A DNA stretch of 64,000 nucleotides from Diadema setosum (lineage: Eukaryota; Echinodermata; Echinoidea; Diadematoida; Diadematidae). Numbering within the stretch: position 1 is the stretch's first letter; every line of letters begins with the position of its first letter. Made by a program: the position numbers and the translations under genes. This document shows positions 1 through 11,448 of the stretch, piece after piece. The stretch lies in contig NC_092688.1 in NCBI RefSeq assembly GCF_964275005.1, positions 18,754,403 through 18,818,402 of the forward strand, written 5' to 3'. Under the pieces are notes generated by a model. The model did not search any database. It was not told the DNA's origin and saw only the letters and a list, made by a program, of their open reading frames with translations.

Positions 1-520
1 TAGATAGACAAAATAGAAAAAGCAGGAGATAAGGGCATTAGTTCGATATGATATACTAGTATTAGACTAAATAGATATCTCATTGGGAAGAAATTGACTT
101 TTTATATCTGATGATATTCTCTCATTTTTACATATTGATTTGTGCAGGGTTGTATTAAAGTCAATTGGCAGTAAACTTGACTTCCACATTATGTTAATCA
201 GCGATTTATCAGGCTTTAAATCCTTTCATTTCATGAGATTGGAAATCCTCATCATTTCCAAGGTTATAATAATAAACATTGTCTCCAGATTTTTTATTAA
301 CGTCCTACAGAGGTTTCAGTCTTTTTTCCCCACGACTCCAGACTTTCAAGAGCAATCTCATAACTCTGCTTCATCGTCAAAGCAAGAGATCAGAATCATA
401 GCTTCCTAAAATGATTAATGTAGTGTTTATATCTGTGAGCAAACCCGACTTATCGTTTCCTCATCACCAGGGGATCACTGCAAGTGAATTCTGCACTGGA
501 GTTACAGCCTGTACTCAAAA
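1..520. other. intergenic, no gene seen
   Basis: AT-rich sequence with only short open frames that lack protein-like composition. I see no splice-bounded exon, RNA gene or repeat boundary here. Confidence 0.5.
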
Positions 521-660
521 GAAGTTCAAGTTCAAGTTCAAGTGTATTCATTTTTTCTCCATCTCCAACATAGCAGCACATACGCACAGTATAAATAAAG
601 GGAGAAAAAAGATGTAAGCATAAGTAATCCAAAATCGAGTTCAAGGTACATTATAGTTCT
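521..660 (-). repeat. probable 3' end of a LINE, antisense
   Basis: The stretch begins with tandem AAGTTC units followed by a T-rich block. Read on the minus strand this ends in repeated GAACTT, the short tandem tail typical of CR1/L2-type non-LTR retrotransposons. Similar tails occur at 3567 and about 12190. No coding part is left. The family assignment is inference. Confidence 0.35.
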
Positions 661-833
661 GATGAGAATTAAAGAAATGAAACATCTGAGTAACAAATAA
701 TTATCATGGGGATGGAGATGGGGGGGGGGGGTCACTATAAAAAGGGAGAAGCTTGTAGATTGTGGGTTCCACTAGTTGCACTTTACATGCAAGGAAGAAA
801 ATAGAAGGAATGTAGACGCAATGACAGACATCA

Positions 834-915
834 CAGTACATTACATTACATTACATTACATTACATTACATTACATTACATTACATTACATTACATTACA
901 TTACATTACATTACA
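834..915. repeat. (TTACA)n microsatellite
   Basis: About sixteen nearly perfect TTACA units. The open frame through it, reading HYITLHYITL, is a product of the repeat. Confidence 0.95.
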
Positions 916-2002
916 GGCATGTCCCAAAATGATGTGCGACATGTATGATGTCATAGAGTTCTTATCTTTTCAGACGATCACAATGTTCTTGTTCCAAAGT
1001 CGACCACTGTATCAGCGGCAGAACGATATACATACAATCTGTAGTCTGGCTTGGTCGCTCATGAGTGCTAGGCGCTCACTCTCATGAGTGCGTATATGTC
1101 ATGCTGTATGTACACACACATGTACGCCCAGGATGGCAAAGCAAAAGAAGATAACGATTCTTAAGGACATCGGTGTCGCGTGGAGGTCTTGAACAGGTAA
1201 CCATTTCAACGGCAGTCAAGTGGTAAAAGCATTGTGGTATGATTGGAAAGACGCATAGCGATACTATATTTGTATATTTTGAGTGTTTTTCCAGTGTTAT
1301 ATTTTATCTGTTGTGTGGAACTGCGCATAATCAACCGTGCGCATGTTCTGGAACCAGCATTCTTTGGAAGAAGAGTCATGATTACATTGCAGGTGACAAA
1401 AAAAATCATGATTAAAGAAACATGGAGTGTCGTTCTATAAATGCATGTACTGATGACAGTAAAGCGAGTCAATCACTTGCATCGTATTTCTCTAAAAAGT
1501 TATTTTTGAATCGAAGTACATTTAATTTCCAACGAAAGCGTTGCCTTGTTAGGACCTGTCCAACATGTCCAATGATTAATGGAGCGAAACGCAGGTTGTG
1601 TTGAGGATTTGAATGCACTCTTTCAATGGCGTCATTGACCGTATAACTATATACCTCACCGCCAAGTCCAATTTCATCAGATGATTTTAAGGGAGAAATC
1701 TACCGTTTTTAGTATCTGTATGCAACCTGACAACGCGGAAACACACGTGCCCAGTACGAATCATATAAGTTGCTCTGCGTAAATATGCGTATGTGTATTA
1801 TTATACACTAGGAAAATGGGGTTATACAAGTCATGTTTGTCTATATGTGTAGGTTGGTGAGAGTATGCAAGAAGGCTGGTGTAATGTGGGTGTGTGCCGA
1901 GGTATTTGTATATATCATGTTTTCTTATTGGTCTTCGCAATGATGATATGACCGATTTTACAACCTGAGCTCCGATGGTGAGGCCGAGATAAACAAGTGG
2001 AG
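916..2002. other. intergenic, no gene seen
   Basis: Unique-looking sequence with short open frames on both strands and no protein-like segment or splice-bounded exon. Confidence 0.45.
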
Positions 2003-2173
2003 CAGGGGCGGATCCAGGAATTCCGTAAAGAGGGGGCGTGTTTACAAAATTAAAGGGGGGGGGGGCGCACGCACCCCTCCCCCCATTTTTTTCTTTTTAT
2101 TTCTTTTGTTTCAACAAAAAATAAAGGGGGGGGGGGAGTGCGCCGGTTGCGGTCCTCCCTGGATCCGCCCCTG
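2003..2173. mobile_element. fold-back MITE with CAGGGGCGGATCCAGG ends
   Basis: The left end CAGGGGCGGATCCAGG is mirrored by CCTGGATCCGCCCCTG at the right end, a 16-bp terminal inverted repeat. The interior holds two opposed G-run/C-run blocks and a T-rich spacer, so much of the unit can fold on itself. There is no coding capacity. It is a non-autonomous element of unassigned superfamily. A possible diverged relative lies at 51668-52010. Confidence 0.6.
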
Positions 2174-2615
2174 TGGAGGAAGAACCCACGCCGGGTATAT
2201 AATCGTATTGGCCGCTTCCATAACATCGTCTTCGTGAGACCAGTCATCATTGTTTACACCCGAGAAGCAAATAAAACTCGGCCTACGCGCTGGAATTCTC
2301 CCACGTGTCATTGTACGAGGGGAGAGGACGATATCGTTTTTATTTCTTGTTTATGTCGCCGTATATGAGTGGGCGTTTATCTGCCATGCGATGATGGGGT
2401 GGGGGCGGGTGGGGATGGAAACAGGTGAGGCGGTAACACACCCAAGAAGCGGCGCGGCGTCGCGGCGTTGCATCACCTGCGTCTTCGCAGTTGCTGATTT
2501 GATAGTCTTAATATCCAGACACAGACTTGCATGATTGCATTTATTTTATTACAAGAATCGCCAAAACATCAAGCCAAGGAGGTACTGGGTGAGCTCGCCG
2601 AGTATATCTCCGTGA
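2174..2615. other. intergenic, no gene seen
   Basis: A relatively GC-rich stretch with short frames only. Nothing could be identified. Confidence 0.4.
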
Positions 2616-2745
2616 TCAATTCAATTCAATTCAATTCAATTCAATTCAATTCAATTTAATTCAATTTAATTCAATTCAGTTCAATTCAATTCAATTCAAT
2701 TCAATTCAATTCAATTCAATTCAATTCAATTCAATTCAATTCAAT
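2616..2745. repeat. (TTCAA)n microsatellite
   Basis: About 26 pentamer units with a few T-for-C and G-for-A variants in the first third. Confidence 0.95.
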
Positions 2746-3566
2746 CATTCCAACCAACCAACCGCGTCAATCAACAGCTTGACATGGAAGTAACCTTAGA
2801 TGGGAGGAACCATTCTTCACGATACAGTACTCTGAGGTGGGCATACATGCTCACTCATCTCCTTCTTGTAAGCACGAGCAAGGGAGAATACTAGAAGTTG
2901 CTCTTGAAATAAGTTCTCTCCAACTTGGCGTGTGCAAATAACTTCAAATAGTCTTGATATTTCCCTTTTTTTTAACGCCGTGTTTTCAAACGCGAGGCTA
3001 CACATGCAAGAGAGAGAGAGAGAGGGAGAAGGGAGGGTGAATGTCTTAAGAGTCCCGCCGATTCATAAAGTCTGGCTGGATGCTTCCACAACTGACCTCC
3101 AGTGTGGGGTTTATGCGGGCAGAGGCAAACATTTTGGCGCGTTAAAAAAGGTCGTTTCTCCTCTGTCGGTGAGTGGCACATGGGAATAAGGTAAGACTGA
3201 GCACTATACTTTGATACATTAAATTGAAGAGAGCATCCTTCGTCGTGTTTGCCAATCACGCATGGGTCTGGAATGACGCACCAATCTGTCAATTCGGAAC
3301 GACTTGACAAAAGCTTCCTTCGTCTTCTTAATCAAATTGATTTAGGAGAGATATCTGTTATATGTTTTTAACCATGTATATTCTCGAAAGGAGATAGAAA
3401 GAGAAAGATACAGAAAGAGATATATAAACAGTAAAGTTGTGGTCTTCTTTTTCTTACTGCTTTGAGATTGCCTCTTCTGACCTCCCTACAGTGTTCTCGC
3501 TGCGAAGCTCATTTGTGGCCTTAAACCAAAATCATGATTTGTGACTGAATCCCATGGTTACCCATC
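2746..3566. other. no gene seen
   Basis: Contains a short GA run near 3009-3024 and unique sequence. It was searched for a thrombospondin type 1 exon that could continue the SBSPON-like gene to the right, and none was seen. Confidence 0.4.
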
Positions 3567-3690
3567 TTCAATTTCAATTTCAATTTATTCGTTTTCATAC
3601 GTCTCCTTTATGAATATTACATCAGAAATAATGGCACATAAATCTTATGTGCCAAGATGGTCTTTATATATAAAGAAATTAGAAAAAAAT
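3567..3690 (-). repeat. probable 3' end of a LINE, antisense
   Basis: It starts with three CAATTT units and continues into a block resembling a CR1/L2-type 3' end. Only a short remnant is present. Confidence 0.35.
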
Positions 3691-4005
3691 CTTAATGGTT
3701 TCATCTTTCCATGATTTTCATTTATCTGGATTTTTTTTTTCTTGTGTAAAGACATTATGCCACATACACACACACCCAAAACGCACACGTACAGAGTAAC
3801 ACGCATACATACATACATACATTATATCATTTTTATTTCAAATAATTTGAAGTGGAGAGAGAGAGGGGGAGATGAATATATTCTTTTGAGGAAACATAAT
3901 CATTATCAATAAATTACAAATATCGATGACATGTATGACAGCCACTATCTGGATGAATACGAATATCGAAAGGTTGGGGTGGATGTAAACACGCCCTCAA
4001 CTTAC

Positions 4006-4249
4006 CCTGGCACGTCTGTTGGTAGTCTGAGCAGCAGTCCCTAGTGTATGTACAGGCAGAGTCGCAGTAGCAAGGTTGATAGTACCTCGATCCCACGCGG
4101 TAGCCCTGCGTGACGCAAGAGATTTCTTTCCCGTCGCAGCAGAGCGGCTGACCGTCGGGTCCCCCCGCCGCGCAGCCGTTGGCCCGGACCAGAGCTGGAG
4201 CAACGGAGATGAGAATAGAGAGCAACGCGAGAGAAGATGACACAGTCAT
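4006..4249 (-). CDS. SBSPON-like secreted protein, first coding exon (signal peptide + somatomedin B domain)
   Basis: This exon encodes 81 codons plus one base before a GTAAG donor (donor begins at 4005 on the minus strand). The chosen Met starts MTVSSSLALLSILISVAP, a clear signal peptide; an upstream in-frame Met at 4309 would add 20 residues ahead of it and is less likely. After the signal comes a cysteine-rich domain with ten Cys in the order C, CC, C, C-x-C, C, CC, C, including CYCDSAC and DCCSDYQQTC. This is the spacing I know from SBSPON (RPE-spondin), and is richer in Cys than the classical eight-Cys vitronectin domain. SBSPON continues into a thrombospondin type 1 repeat; no such exon was found to the left, so it may lie beyond the window edge. 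Secretion is inferred from the signal peptide. Another somatomedin B protein remains possible. Confidence 0.75.
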
Positions 4250-5297
4250 CTTAATATGATACATTGCGAGAGAGTTCAAGATGGAATTTGTTACAAGGGT
4301 CCAACACAAACAACCACACTCAATTCCCGTGACAGAACAACGCGAGATGAGAATATTCCGTTAGGTACTAAATCCCTGGCAGGCTTGGTTTATGACGCGG
4401 AAAAAAAAAACTGAGCATGAAAATAAAATTATTATGAAATCCAAACACGACTGAAATCTCGTCGATGGCCGCAACGTTAAGGTCGAGATTGATTTGCATC
4501 GATTCCACTGGACGCAAACCGAAGTTGAAACTGTACACCCGGTCGTCCTTACTCCAAGAAGTTGTCGCGGGACTCCGAAAAAAATCTTTCAAATTACGAA
4601 ATTTTTCTCGAGTTCGCTTTAATCATAAAACGTAATATGTATTAGCTAGTAAGAAACATTGAAACATTGGATGCTTTGCTTGATAAACTGATGTCATTTT
4701 CGATGATATGTCGATGACTTCCTCTTTCCCGATCACCGTAATCCTCGATTAAAAGACTCCGAGGGCAGCGATTAGGGAACGCAACGCACACTCACCAGAA
4801 TGAGTGAGGGAGAATGACTGTTTGCAGTCGTGTGCTGGCTTTCTTTGACGGGCCCGAACTGTCAGCGAACTTTTCTATTTTCCTTTTTTAGGCAAGCACA
4901 GATTTTCCGATTTAGGAGAAGGGCATAGAAGTACAGCGCCATCAGCGGCAATAAACCTACATGATTTCAGATGACGCTTTCTGATTGGTCAATTGTTTGC
5001 ACAGCTATATACAATTATTTGCAAAGATCTACCTCTCGGTGAACTTCTTGGTGCACTCCCAATTCGTGCGGACACTTCTCAGGCACCACCTCCCTGGTTT
5101 GTCAGTGACGCCGCGCAAGTAACGCAGGAAAGTGAAAAGAAAGCAGTGCATCATAAAAACTGTGGAACGCTCGGTCTCAGATCTGTAATACCTAACCTCT
5201 TATAAGAGACAATGTAGTTCATCTCGGAGTAAATAGGAGGCGCGATGGTAGGCAAGATAATGAATTCATCTGACTGCGTATGACTCGACACTGACTT
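4250..5297. other. upstream flank of the SBSPON-like exon
   Basis: No coding exon recognised. It should contain the promoter and 5' UTR of the minus-strand SBSPON-like gene, but I see no TATA box I would defend. Confidence 0.35.
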
Positions 5298-7466
5298 AAA
5301 TTGTCTATGAAGGCAATAATATAACAGATGATGGAGAAATTGCGGAAGCATTTAATTCTTTTTTTGTTAACATTGGTCCAAATTTGGCACGCAACATTTC
5401 GTCTGCACACAGACCTTTCCACTCATACCTACTAAATTCCAATCCTCAGTCTTTATTTTTTCTCCCTGTATTTGAAGCAGAGGTCTTAGACATTATCAAT
5501 TCTCTTTCCCCCAAGAAGAGTGCAGGTCACGATGGATTTTCTAATCATCTCATAAAATGTATTATAAATGAAATTCTTTCACCATTAGTCCACATTTTGA
5601 ATTTGTCTTTACTTACCGGCATTGTGCCCGCTCAAATGAAAATTGCCAAAGTTTTACCAATCTATAAGAAGGGTAGAGAGGATGAGTTGGGAAATTATCG
5701 ACCAATATCATTACTGTCTTCTTTTTCTAAAATACTTGAGAAGGTGGTTTATAATCGTTTACTTAAATTCTTAAATGAATGTGATATTTTAGCTGATAAT
5801 CAATTCGGATTCCGGAAAAAACATGCAACCACTCATGCTATATTATTATTTGTAGAGAAAGTTGCGAAAGCTATAGACTCAAAGTCGCATACAGTCGGCT
5901 TGTTTCTGGACTACTCCAAGGCCTTTGACACCATAGACCACGAAATACTTTTGTACAAATTAAATCATTACGGCATTCGTGGAAAGGCCTTGGAGTGGTT
6001 CAGAAGTTATCTTACCGAAAGAACTCAGTTTGTTACTGTGAATAACCACGACTCAGAAATAGGTTCGATTTGCTGTGGCGTTCCACAGGGCTCCCTCTTA
6101 GGTCCTCTTTTATTTATTCTTTATATTAATGACTTCCGCAACTCATCCTCTCTGCTGTCTTTTCTTCTGTTTGCGGATGACACAAGTCTTTTTTATTCTC
6201 ACTCAGATCCTTATGTGTTGCTTGATTCTGTGAATAACGAACTGCAACTGGTATTTGAATGGATACAGGCGAATAAATTATCGCTCAATATAAACAAGAC
6301 TAATTATATGGTTTTTAGTAATACAATAAAGTTTCTTCCAGGTTCAGTACTAGTGAATGGTTTGCAGTTAAATCAAATAGATTCAACAAAATTTTTAGGT
6401 ATTTATATTGATAGTAATCTTTCTTGGAAGGTTCATGTTGATTATTTATGTAAGTTGTTGTGTAAAAACGTTGGAGTTGTTCACAAATTGAAGTACCTCT
6501 TCCCCAAGCCAATATTGCATTCCCTCTATTCAACTCTATTATTACCTTACTTAAATTACGGAATATTGGCCTGGGGTAATTGCTCTAAGACTAAAATAGA
6601 TTCGTTATTTTTTATTCAGAAAAAGGCCTTGCGGATTATAAATCGTGCACATTTTTTGGATCATACAGATGAATTGTTTGTTTCCAGTAAATTACTAAAA
6701 GTTTCTGATTTGTATTTGTATCACGTTGGAATTTTTATGTATAAGTTGAGCATTGGCGATCTTCCTAGTTTATTTTCCTCAATGTTTGTTAAAAACAGTG
6801 AAATTCATAATTACCCTACAAGACAAAGTGGATCATATCACTTTTCTCCCGTTCGTACAGTTCTAGCCCTTAAGACAATTACTTCTACCGGTCCTTCTTT
6901 CTGGAATGAGTTAGATTCTGTTCGGCTGCAATCAAGTTCTCTAAGTTCCTTTAAGCAAAATCTAAAAGCCAATTTTTTACAATCTTATGTATAGTTACTT
7001 GCTGTGACCATTTTGATATATCTGTTCTTATTCTCAATGATGCCTCGCTCGGGTGTCTTCATTTGACTTCATTTGACTATATTTCTTTGACCAATAGTGC
7101 AATTTTATGGAGCATTGAATCCCTGAGTTTTACCTTGACCATCATAAACTATTTTGTACATTGTGTAGAGTTTATTATCATCTCGACATACCGATTTTCG
7201 CTTGTGTTTCGTCATCTTTCGTAATTTAGCATGTTGTACTAAACGCTTATATTGTTTCTTTGGAACCTACATCCTACAAGCATTGCTTTTTAGTAGGTTC
7301 CTCATATTTACACATCATTTTATTACATGTCCTTATACATTTGTGAAATTATGTCTAAAATTGAATGTTGTGTTATACATATTTTACTCTGAAATCAAAT
7401 GGAATATGAAGCCTGAATATGGAATGTGGAATATGGAACTTGAATAAAAAAAAAAAAAAAAAAAAT
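5298..7466 (+). mobile_element. 5'-truncated non-LTR retrotransposon (CR1/L2/jockey group)
   Basis: The element contains one long open frame for the reverse transcriptase half of ORF2, then about 450 bp of 3' UTR, then a poly(A) tract at about 7446-7466. The same frame upstream meets a stop near 5297 and there is no endonuclease domain, so the copy is 5'-truncated, as is usual for target-primed insertion. No target-site duplication could be fixed by eye. An uninterrupted frame of more than 530 codons suggests a recent insertion. Confidence 0.85.
5384..6994 (+). CDS. LINE ORF2 fragment: reverse transcriptase
   Basis: The frame covers 536 codons as listed from 5384 and stays open upstream to about 5298 (reading AFNSFFVNIGPNLA), so 5384 is not a true start. 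Visible polymerase motifs: KSAGHDGF near residue 45, NYRPISLL near 105, LDYSKAFDTIDHE near 175 (first catalytic Asp), GVPQGSLLGPLLF near 232, and FADDTS near 262 (catalytic pair). A C-terminal domain follows with SKFLGIYID-type and FWNELDS motifs. The product would copy its own RNA into DNA at a nicked target. The endonuclease that normally precedes it is missing, so this copy should not move by itself. The clade (CR1/L2/jockey-like) is inferred from motif wording only. Confidence 0.9.
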   Translation: MARNISSAHRPFHSYLLNSNPQSLFFLPVFEAEVLDIINSLSPKKSAGHDGFSNHLIKCIINEILSPLVHILNLSLLTGIVPAQMKIAKVLPIYKKGREDELGNYRPISLLSSFSKILEKVVYNRLLKFLNECDILADNQFGFRKKHATTHAILLFVEKVAKAIDSKSHTVGLFLDYSKAFDTIDHEILLYKLNHYGIRGKALEWFRSYLTERTQFVTVNNHDSEIGSICCGVPQGSLLGPLLFILYINDFRNSSSLLSFLLFADDTSLFYSHSDPYVLLDSVNNELQLVFEWIQANKLSLNINKTNYMVFSNTIKFLPGSVLVNGLQLNQIDSTKFLGIYIDSNLSWKVHVDYLCKLLCKNVGVVHKLKYLFPKPILHSLYSTLLLPYLNYGILAWGNCSKTKIDSLFFIQKKALRIINRAHFLDHTDELFVSSKLLKVSDLYLYHVGIFMYKLSIGDLPSLFSSMFVKNSEIHNYPTRQSGSYHFSPVRTVLALKTITSTGPSFWNELDSVRLQSSSLSSFKQNLKANFLQSYV

Positions 7467-7745
7467 AGTTTCCTAAATACCCCCTTTATATCAGGGCCAT
7501 GTTATTTTACAAGATGCAACATTCGAATACTTTGCATCGAAGGAGGCAACATTTTGGTTTCAGTCAATCCGATCAAAACATCTCAATGTATAATTATTTT
7601 ATGTAAGCAACAACAACAAAAAAGTATCAGATATGGCTTTCGTTTTAAATTGTACGTCAAAATTTCTAGTGTGAAACGCAGGATCGTAGCCAAAAGACTA
7701 ATGGCAAGGCGTATCCATGTTCCATTGCAAAACAAAACGAGTATA
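7467..7745. other. unique spacer
   Basis: Sequence between the LINE poly(A) and the next element; no feature seen. Confidence 0.4.
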
Positions 7746-7931
7746 CAGTGCACTCCCTTTATAACGAGCACGGTTATATCAAAATTCCGGTTAAAACGAA
7801 GTAAAAATTCGGGTCGCAACGTTATCTACTCTATGTATTTTCATTGTTTATTTGTTCGATTATAACGAAGTTTCGATATAACGAAAGAAAACTGCTGGTC
7901 TCGAGGACTTCGTTATAACGGGAGTCCACTG
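7746..7931 (+). mobile_element. Tigger/pogo-like MITE, copy 1
   Basis: A 186-bp unit begins CAGTGCACTCCCTTTATAAC and ends with the inverse of CAGTGGACTCCCGTTATAAC, flanked by TA on both sides (7744-7745 and 7932-7933). CAGT ends, a TTATAACGA motif and TA duplication fit the Tigger/pogo branch of Tc1/mariner. It has no coding capacity. Three related copies lie at 23041, 51063 and 54015. Confidence 0.8.
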
Positions 7932-7933
7932 TA

Positions 7934-8460
7934 TACATCGAGTTTAATAGGACAAAATGTGCGATATTGGGCGTGACTGTACTACATACCATCAATCGTG
8001 TGAAAGTACTTTGACATATCGTATGCATAACACTCGCGTCAAAATACACCTTTTTCAAAATAGCTTCATAGACAAGAGGGCAGGTAAATTCTTAAGAGTT
8101 TTTCTTTTATTATACTAGTATATAATACATTCAGTAAACAGTCATCCCTCTTTACTCATCTCCATGTGGATTAAGGGATTAATCCGTAAGTGATCGGAAT
8201 GGGTGATTCTACTAATCCAGTTCAAGGAAATGTGACCGCTACCAACGCAAGCTACAAGCCATGTAGCTAAACCCACATCCTATTGAAATGAGCCACACGT
8301 GAAAGGAGATGAGTGTATATAGGTTCGGATATTCCAGGATTGCGAAGATTTTTGAGACATAGGGAAAAAGATGCATAGGTTGATTGACAGATGCACTGAG
8401 AGATAGCCATAGAAATAAATAGACGAAAACCTTAAAGACATATAACTGCATTAATTTGAT
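7934..8460. other. no gene seen
   Basis: AT-rich spacer without a recognisable feature. Confidence 0.4.
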
Positions 8461-8550
8461 ATGATACTTTATCCCTCTCTATCTGTTTATCTATCCATCC
8501 ATCTATTCATCTACCTCCGTATCTATCTACTTCCTATCTACATACCTATC

Positions 8551-8590
<40 letters not shown>

Positions 8591-8760
8591 GCTTGCTAAC
8601 TAGCTATCTACCCGTCTATTCATTTATTTATTAATTTATCATTATCATCTATCTATCTACCCACGTCCATATCTATCTATATACTTATCTATCTACCTAC
8701 CTATCTATGTATGTATCTATGTATCTATCTATCTATCTATCTATCTATTTATCTATCTAT
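8461..8760. repeat. degenerate (TATC)n microsatellite
   Basis: About 300 bp of tetramers of the CTAT family. Two cleaner runs are separated by diverged units. Confidence 0.9.
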
Positions 8761-8809
8761 TTGATATATGCATATGATACATATATATCCAGAACAGACA
8801 CCTGTTCTG

Positions 8810-8976
8810 GGGGGCATTTCATGAAGGAGCTTGTCGGATAAAATGTCCGACAAGTCAATTATATCCGACAAGTTCAGAGAAGTCAGCCAATCAGACTTCA
8901 GAATTTCTCAAAACTTGTCGGATATAATAGACTTGTCAGATATTTCATCCGACAAGTTCCTTCATGAAATGCCCCC
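8810..8976. mobile_element. fold-back MITE with GGGGGCATTTCATGAAGGA ends, possibly hAT
   Basis: The left arm GGGGGCATTTCATGAAGGA is mirrored at the right end, and both arms continue into repeated CTTGTCGGATA boxes, so nearly the whole 167 bp can form one long imperfect hairpin. Flanks TGTTCTG and TGTTGTG form a near-perfect 7-8 bp duplication, compatible with a hAT-type insertion. No open frame of note. Confidence 0.7.
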
Positions 8977-9582
8977 TGTTGTGTTTATTCCGTGGCTTCA
9001 TGAGAGAAAACAACTTGATTTGCTCGGCAGAATGACCAAAAGTGATTTCCTTATGATTTCTCATAATTACCATTAACTCCTCCTCCCCCTCTCCCTCTCC
9101 CATATCTCGTGATGGGGTAAAAACAAGAGAAAGGGGACGGACGGAGTAAGGGAATGACAGTTTTCTTGCATGGCGCCCATTCTGAGAGAATAACAGCCAC
9201 TCGACAGTTGCTGCTACGCATCTTAGTCGAAACCGGAAACGCCAAATGAAGGTGGGAGGAGTCAACATGCACCGGGATTTCTCCGCATCTGCCCACATCC
9301 CTTCGAATCAGCATCCAGTGACAGGTGTGAAATGTGCGGGAAGACCCGGGGAAGACATTGCACCCTCGACACACCTCTTGTCTCTCGCCGTTCTTCCCGC
9401 GGTTGACAATTATATCCCTGACAGAACTTGACATAGCTCAGAGTCTACCGCCTATAATTCGAGCTGATTTAGTGCCCTGACATCATTCCCTCACTCACGG
9501 TGATATCACGAGGATTAAAAGGCGGCGATGTCATTCAGTACGAGTGGAAAGCGAGAAGTCATTCGGCCCATACAGGCCTCCA
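8977..9582. other. relatively GC-rich unique sequence
   Basis: A block around 9170-9430 is less AT-rich than its surroundings and has overlapping open frames on both strands, none with recognisable domains. It could be regulatory DNA or an unrecognised exon; I cannot decide. Confidence 0.3.
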
Positions 9583-10500
9583 TTAACCCTCTGGGTGTCA
9601 CATCAATGACTTATCCATAGATTTGTGTGTGAAATTTGAACACTTTTGACTATTGTAACATAAAGGTTTAAGGCAGCAAACTCAATCTCTTCGATTTTGA
9701 CCCAAGCTATTCACGGATGGAATATTTAATGGTTTCTTTGGTTAAGAAAGCAAATATGCAGGGTAAACCGGTTTATTTACTTATTTATGTATTTATTTAT
9801 ATATTTATATATTCATATATTTATTTATTTATCTATTCACTTATTCATTTATTTATATATTTATATATATATTTATTTATTTATTTATTTGCCTACAGGT
9901 ATCTTAAAACGACGGTAGATAAAGTTATCTTCGTTTGGATCTGTCAAGTTTAAAATTTGAGGTGGTCAAGACGTTCTCGTGTATTGATGATCTTTTGATT
10001 TCAATTTTGATTTAGGACAACGCAATCAAAGTGTTAATAGAGCAAACAACCAACCAACAAACAACTACCAAACAACCATCCAACCTACTGAGCGACGGAT
10101 CAATTTTATGCCTTTTTATTTAGACGCCCTGTTTTGCTGCCAGGATTATCTCTTTGTGAAATGATGTTTTATATACTGTAAAACTGATAATCAAAATCAG
10201 TTTCAAACTGAAGTAATTGCCTCATACTTGTGTTAAGTAACCAAATGAATGCATCACTTATCATTCAAACCAGTCCAGCCATGTGACTGATGACGTGATC
10301 TAGTGCAGTGTGAAGAAGATAAGGAACATGATTTGTTGCAAACATTATCATCAAATTCTGGGAGCGTGGTAATGCTGCGTAAAGGAAAGGATTAGAATTC
10401 GTGGTTATTGAGCCTTTCTACGCCAATGAAGCAAATAATGTGCACAAATTTCACACACGTACCTATGGACAGGAAATTAATAAGGCACACAGAGAGTTAA
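9583..10500. mobile_element. TTAA-ended element with long imperfect inverted ends
   Basis: The left end TTAACCCTCTGGGTGTC and the right end, read inversely, TTAACTCTCTGTGTGCC share roughly 60 imperfectly matching bases including a GTGTGTGAAATTTG core. TTAA at both tips suggests a piggyBac-type target. The 918-bp interior contains a (TTTA)n run at 9774-9893 and no coding sequence. Confidence 0.5.
9774..9893. repeat. (TTTA)n microsatellite
   Basis: Imperfect TTTA/TATA tetramers inside the TTAA-ended element; it produces a spurious Tyr/Ile-rich frame. Confidence 0.9.
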
Positions 10501-11448
10501 GCTGAGATTTTTCAACCTCTGGAATAATCGAGACGTGGGTGCTTGAGAGACAGCGTGAATATCGTTAGTTTTTTTTTTTTTTGTCATCTTATCAGAACCA
10601 CTAAGTTCTGTAGGTGTAGCAAAACTACGTATTCCACCAGATGGATTTGTAATCAGTCAGATGCGACAAAACATAGATTAGTGCTGCCTACCGTTCATAA
10701 TGACATTCTATTATGTTAAAATGGCATTTGTAGTGAGCACCCAACTTACACCGAGGCGTTGCAGCTGAAAATCAATGCGTTCAGCATATTTTTCCTTCGT
10801 CATGGAGTTTTATAGCGACTGAAACCTATGATGGGGGAGATTTTCAGGATGAATTCAATGTGAAATCAAAATTTCAAAAACGATTTCTAGCGCTGAACGC
10901 TGAATAAGAAGGAAACAAAATCCCAAAATCAAGCAAAAAGTAAAAAAAAAGAAGAAATGTCAGGAAGGGTCAGACAGTTTTCACTTTATTATACGATATC
11001 AGTCGATTTTCCCTAAATCATGTTTGCAAACGTGTGACCAAAAGCTGTAAGTATATCATCACTCGCTCGCGCCTCTCGTAGATCACCGGCTGTGTCGCCA
11101 CTCGGTTGACGTGAAGTCGTGTGGATGTCGGTTTTCACATTTTTATGACATTTTATTAAATATCGTGCTGTTTATATATACAGTGAACCTACACCTCCTC
11201 TTTTTTAATTTTACGCTTACTTCAAAGTCACTGTTCGTGCTCGAAAAAACCGTAGTCTTTCGTTGCCTTAAAGCGATTGTGCCATTCTCAAAAACTTTGT
11301 CCTGTTATTGAGTCTTTATTGTTCATATAAATCGATACCAAAGAAAATGTATTAACTTACATCTGACCACGCCCTCTACCGATGGCCAGTGGTTAACCAC
11401 AAGCAATATAGTGTTGAAAGGGAAATGAAATCCAAGTACAAACATGAT
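10501..11448. other. no gene seen
   Basis: Unique AT-rich sequence; no exon or repeat boundary recognised. Confidence 0.4.

Noticed and set aside
776-1087. Open frame with HYITLHYITL
   Set aside because: Translation of the (TTACA)n microsatellite.
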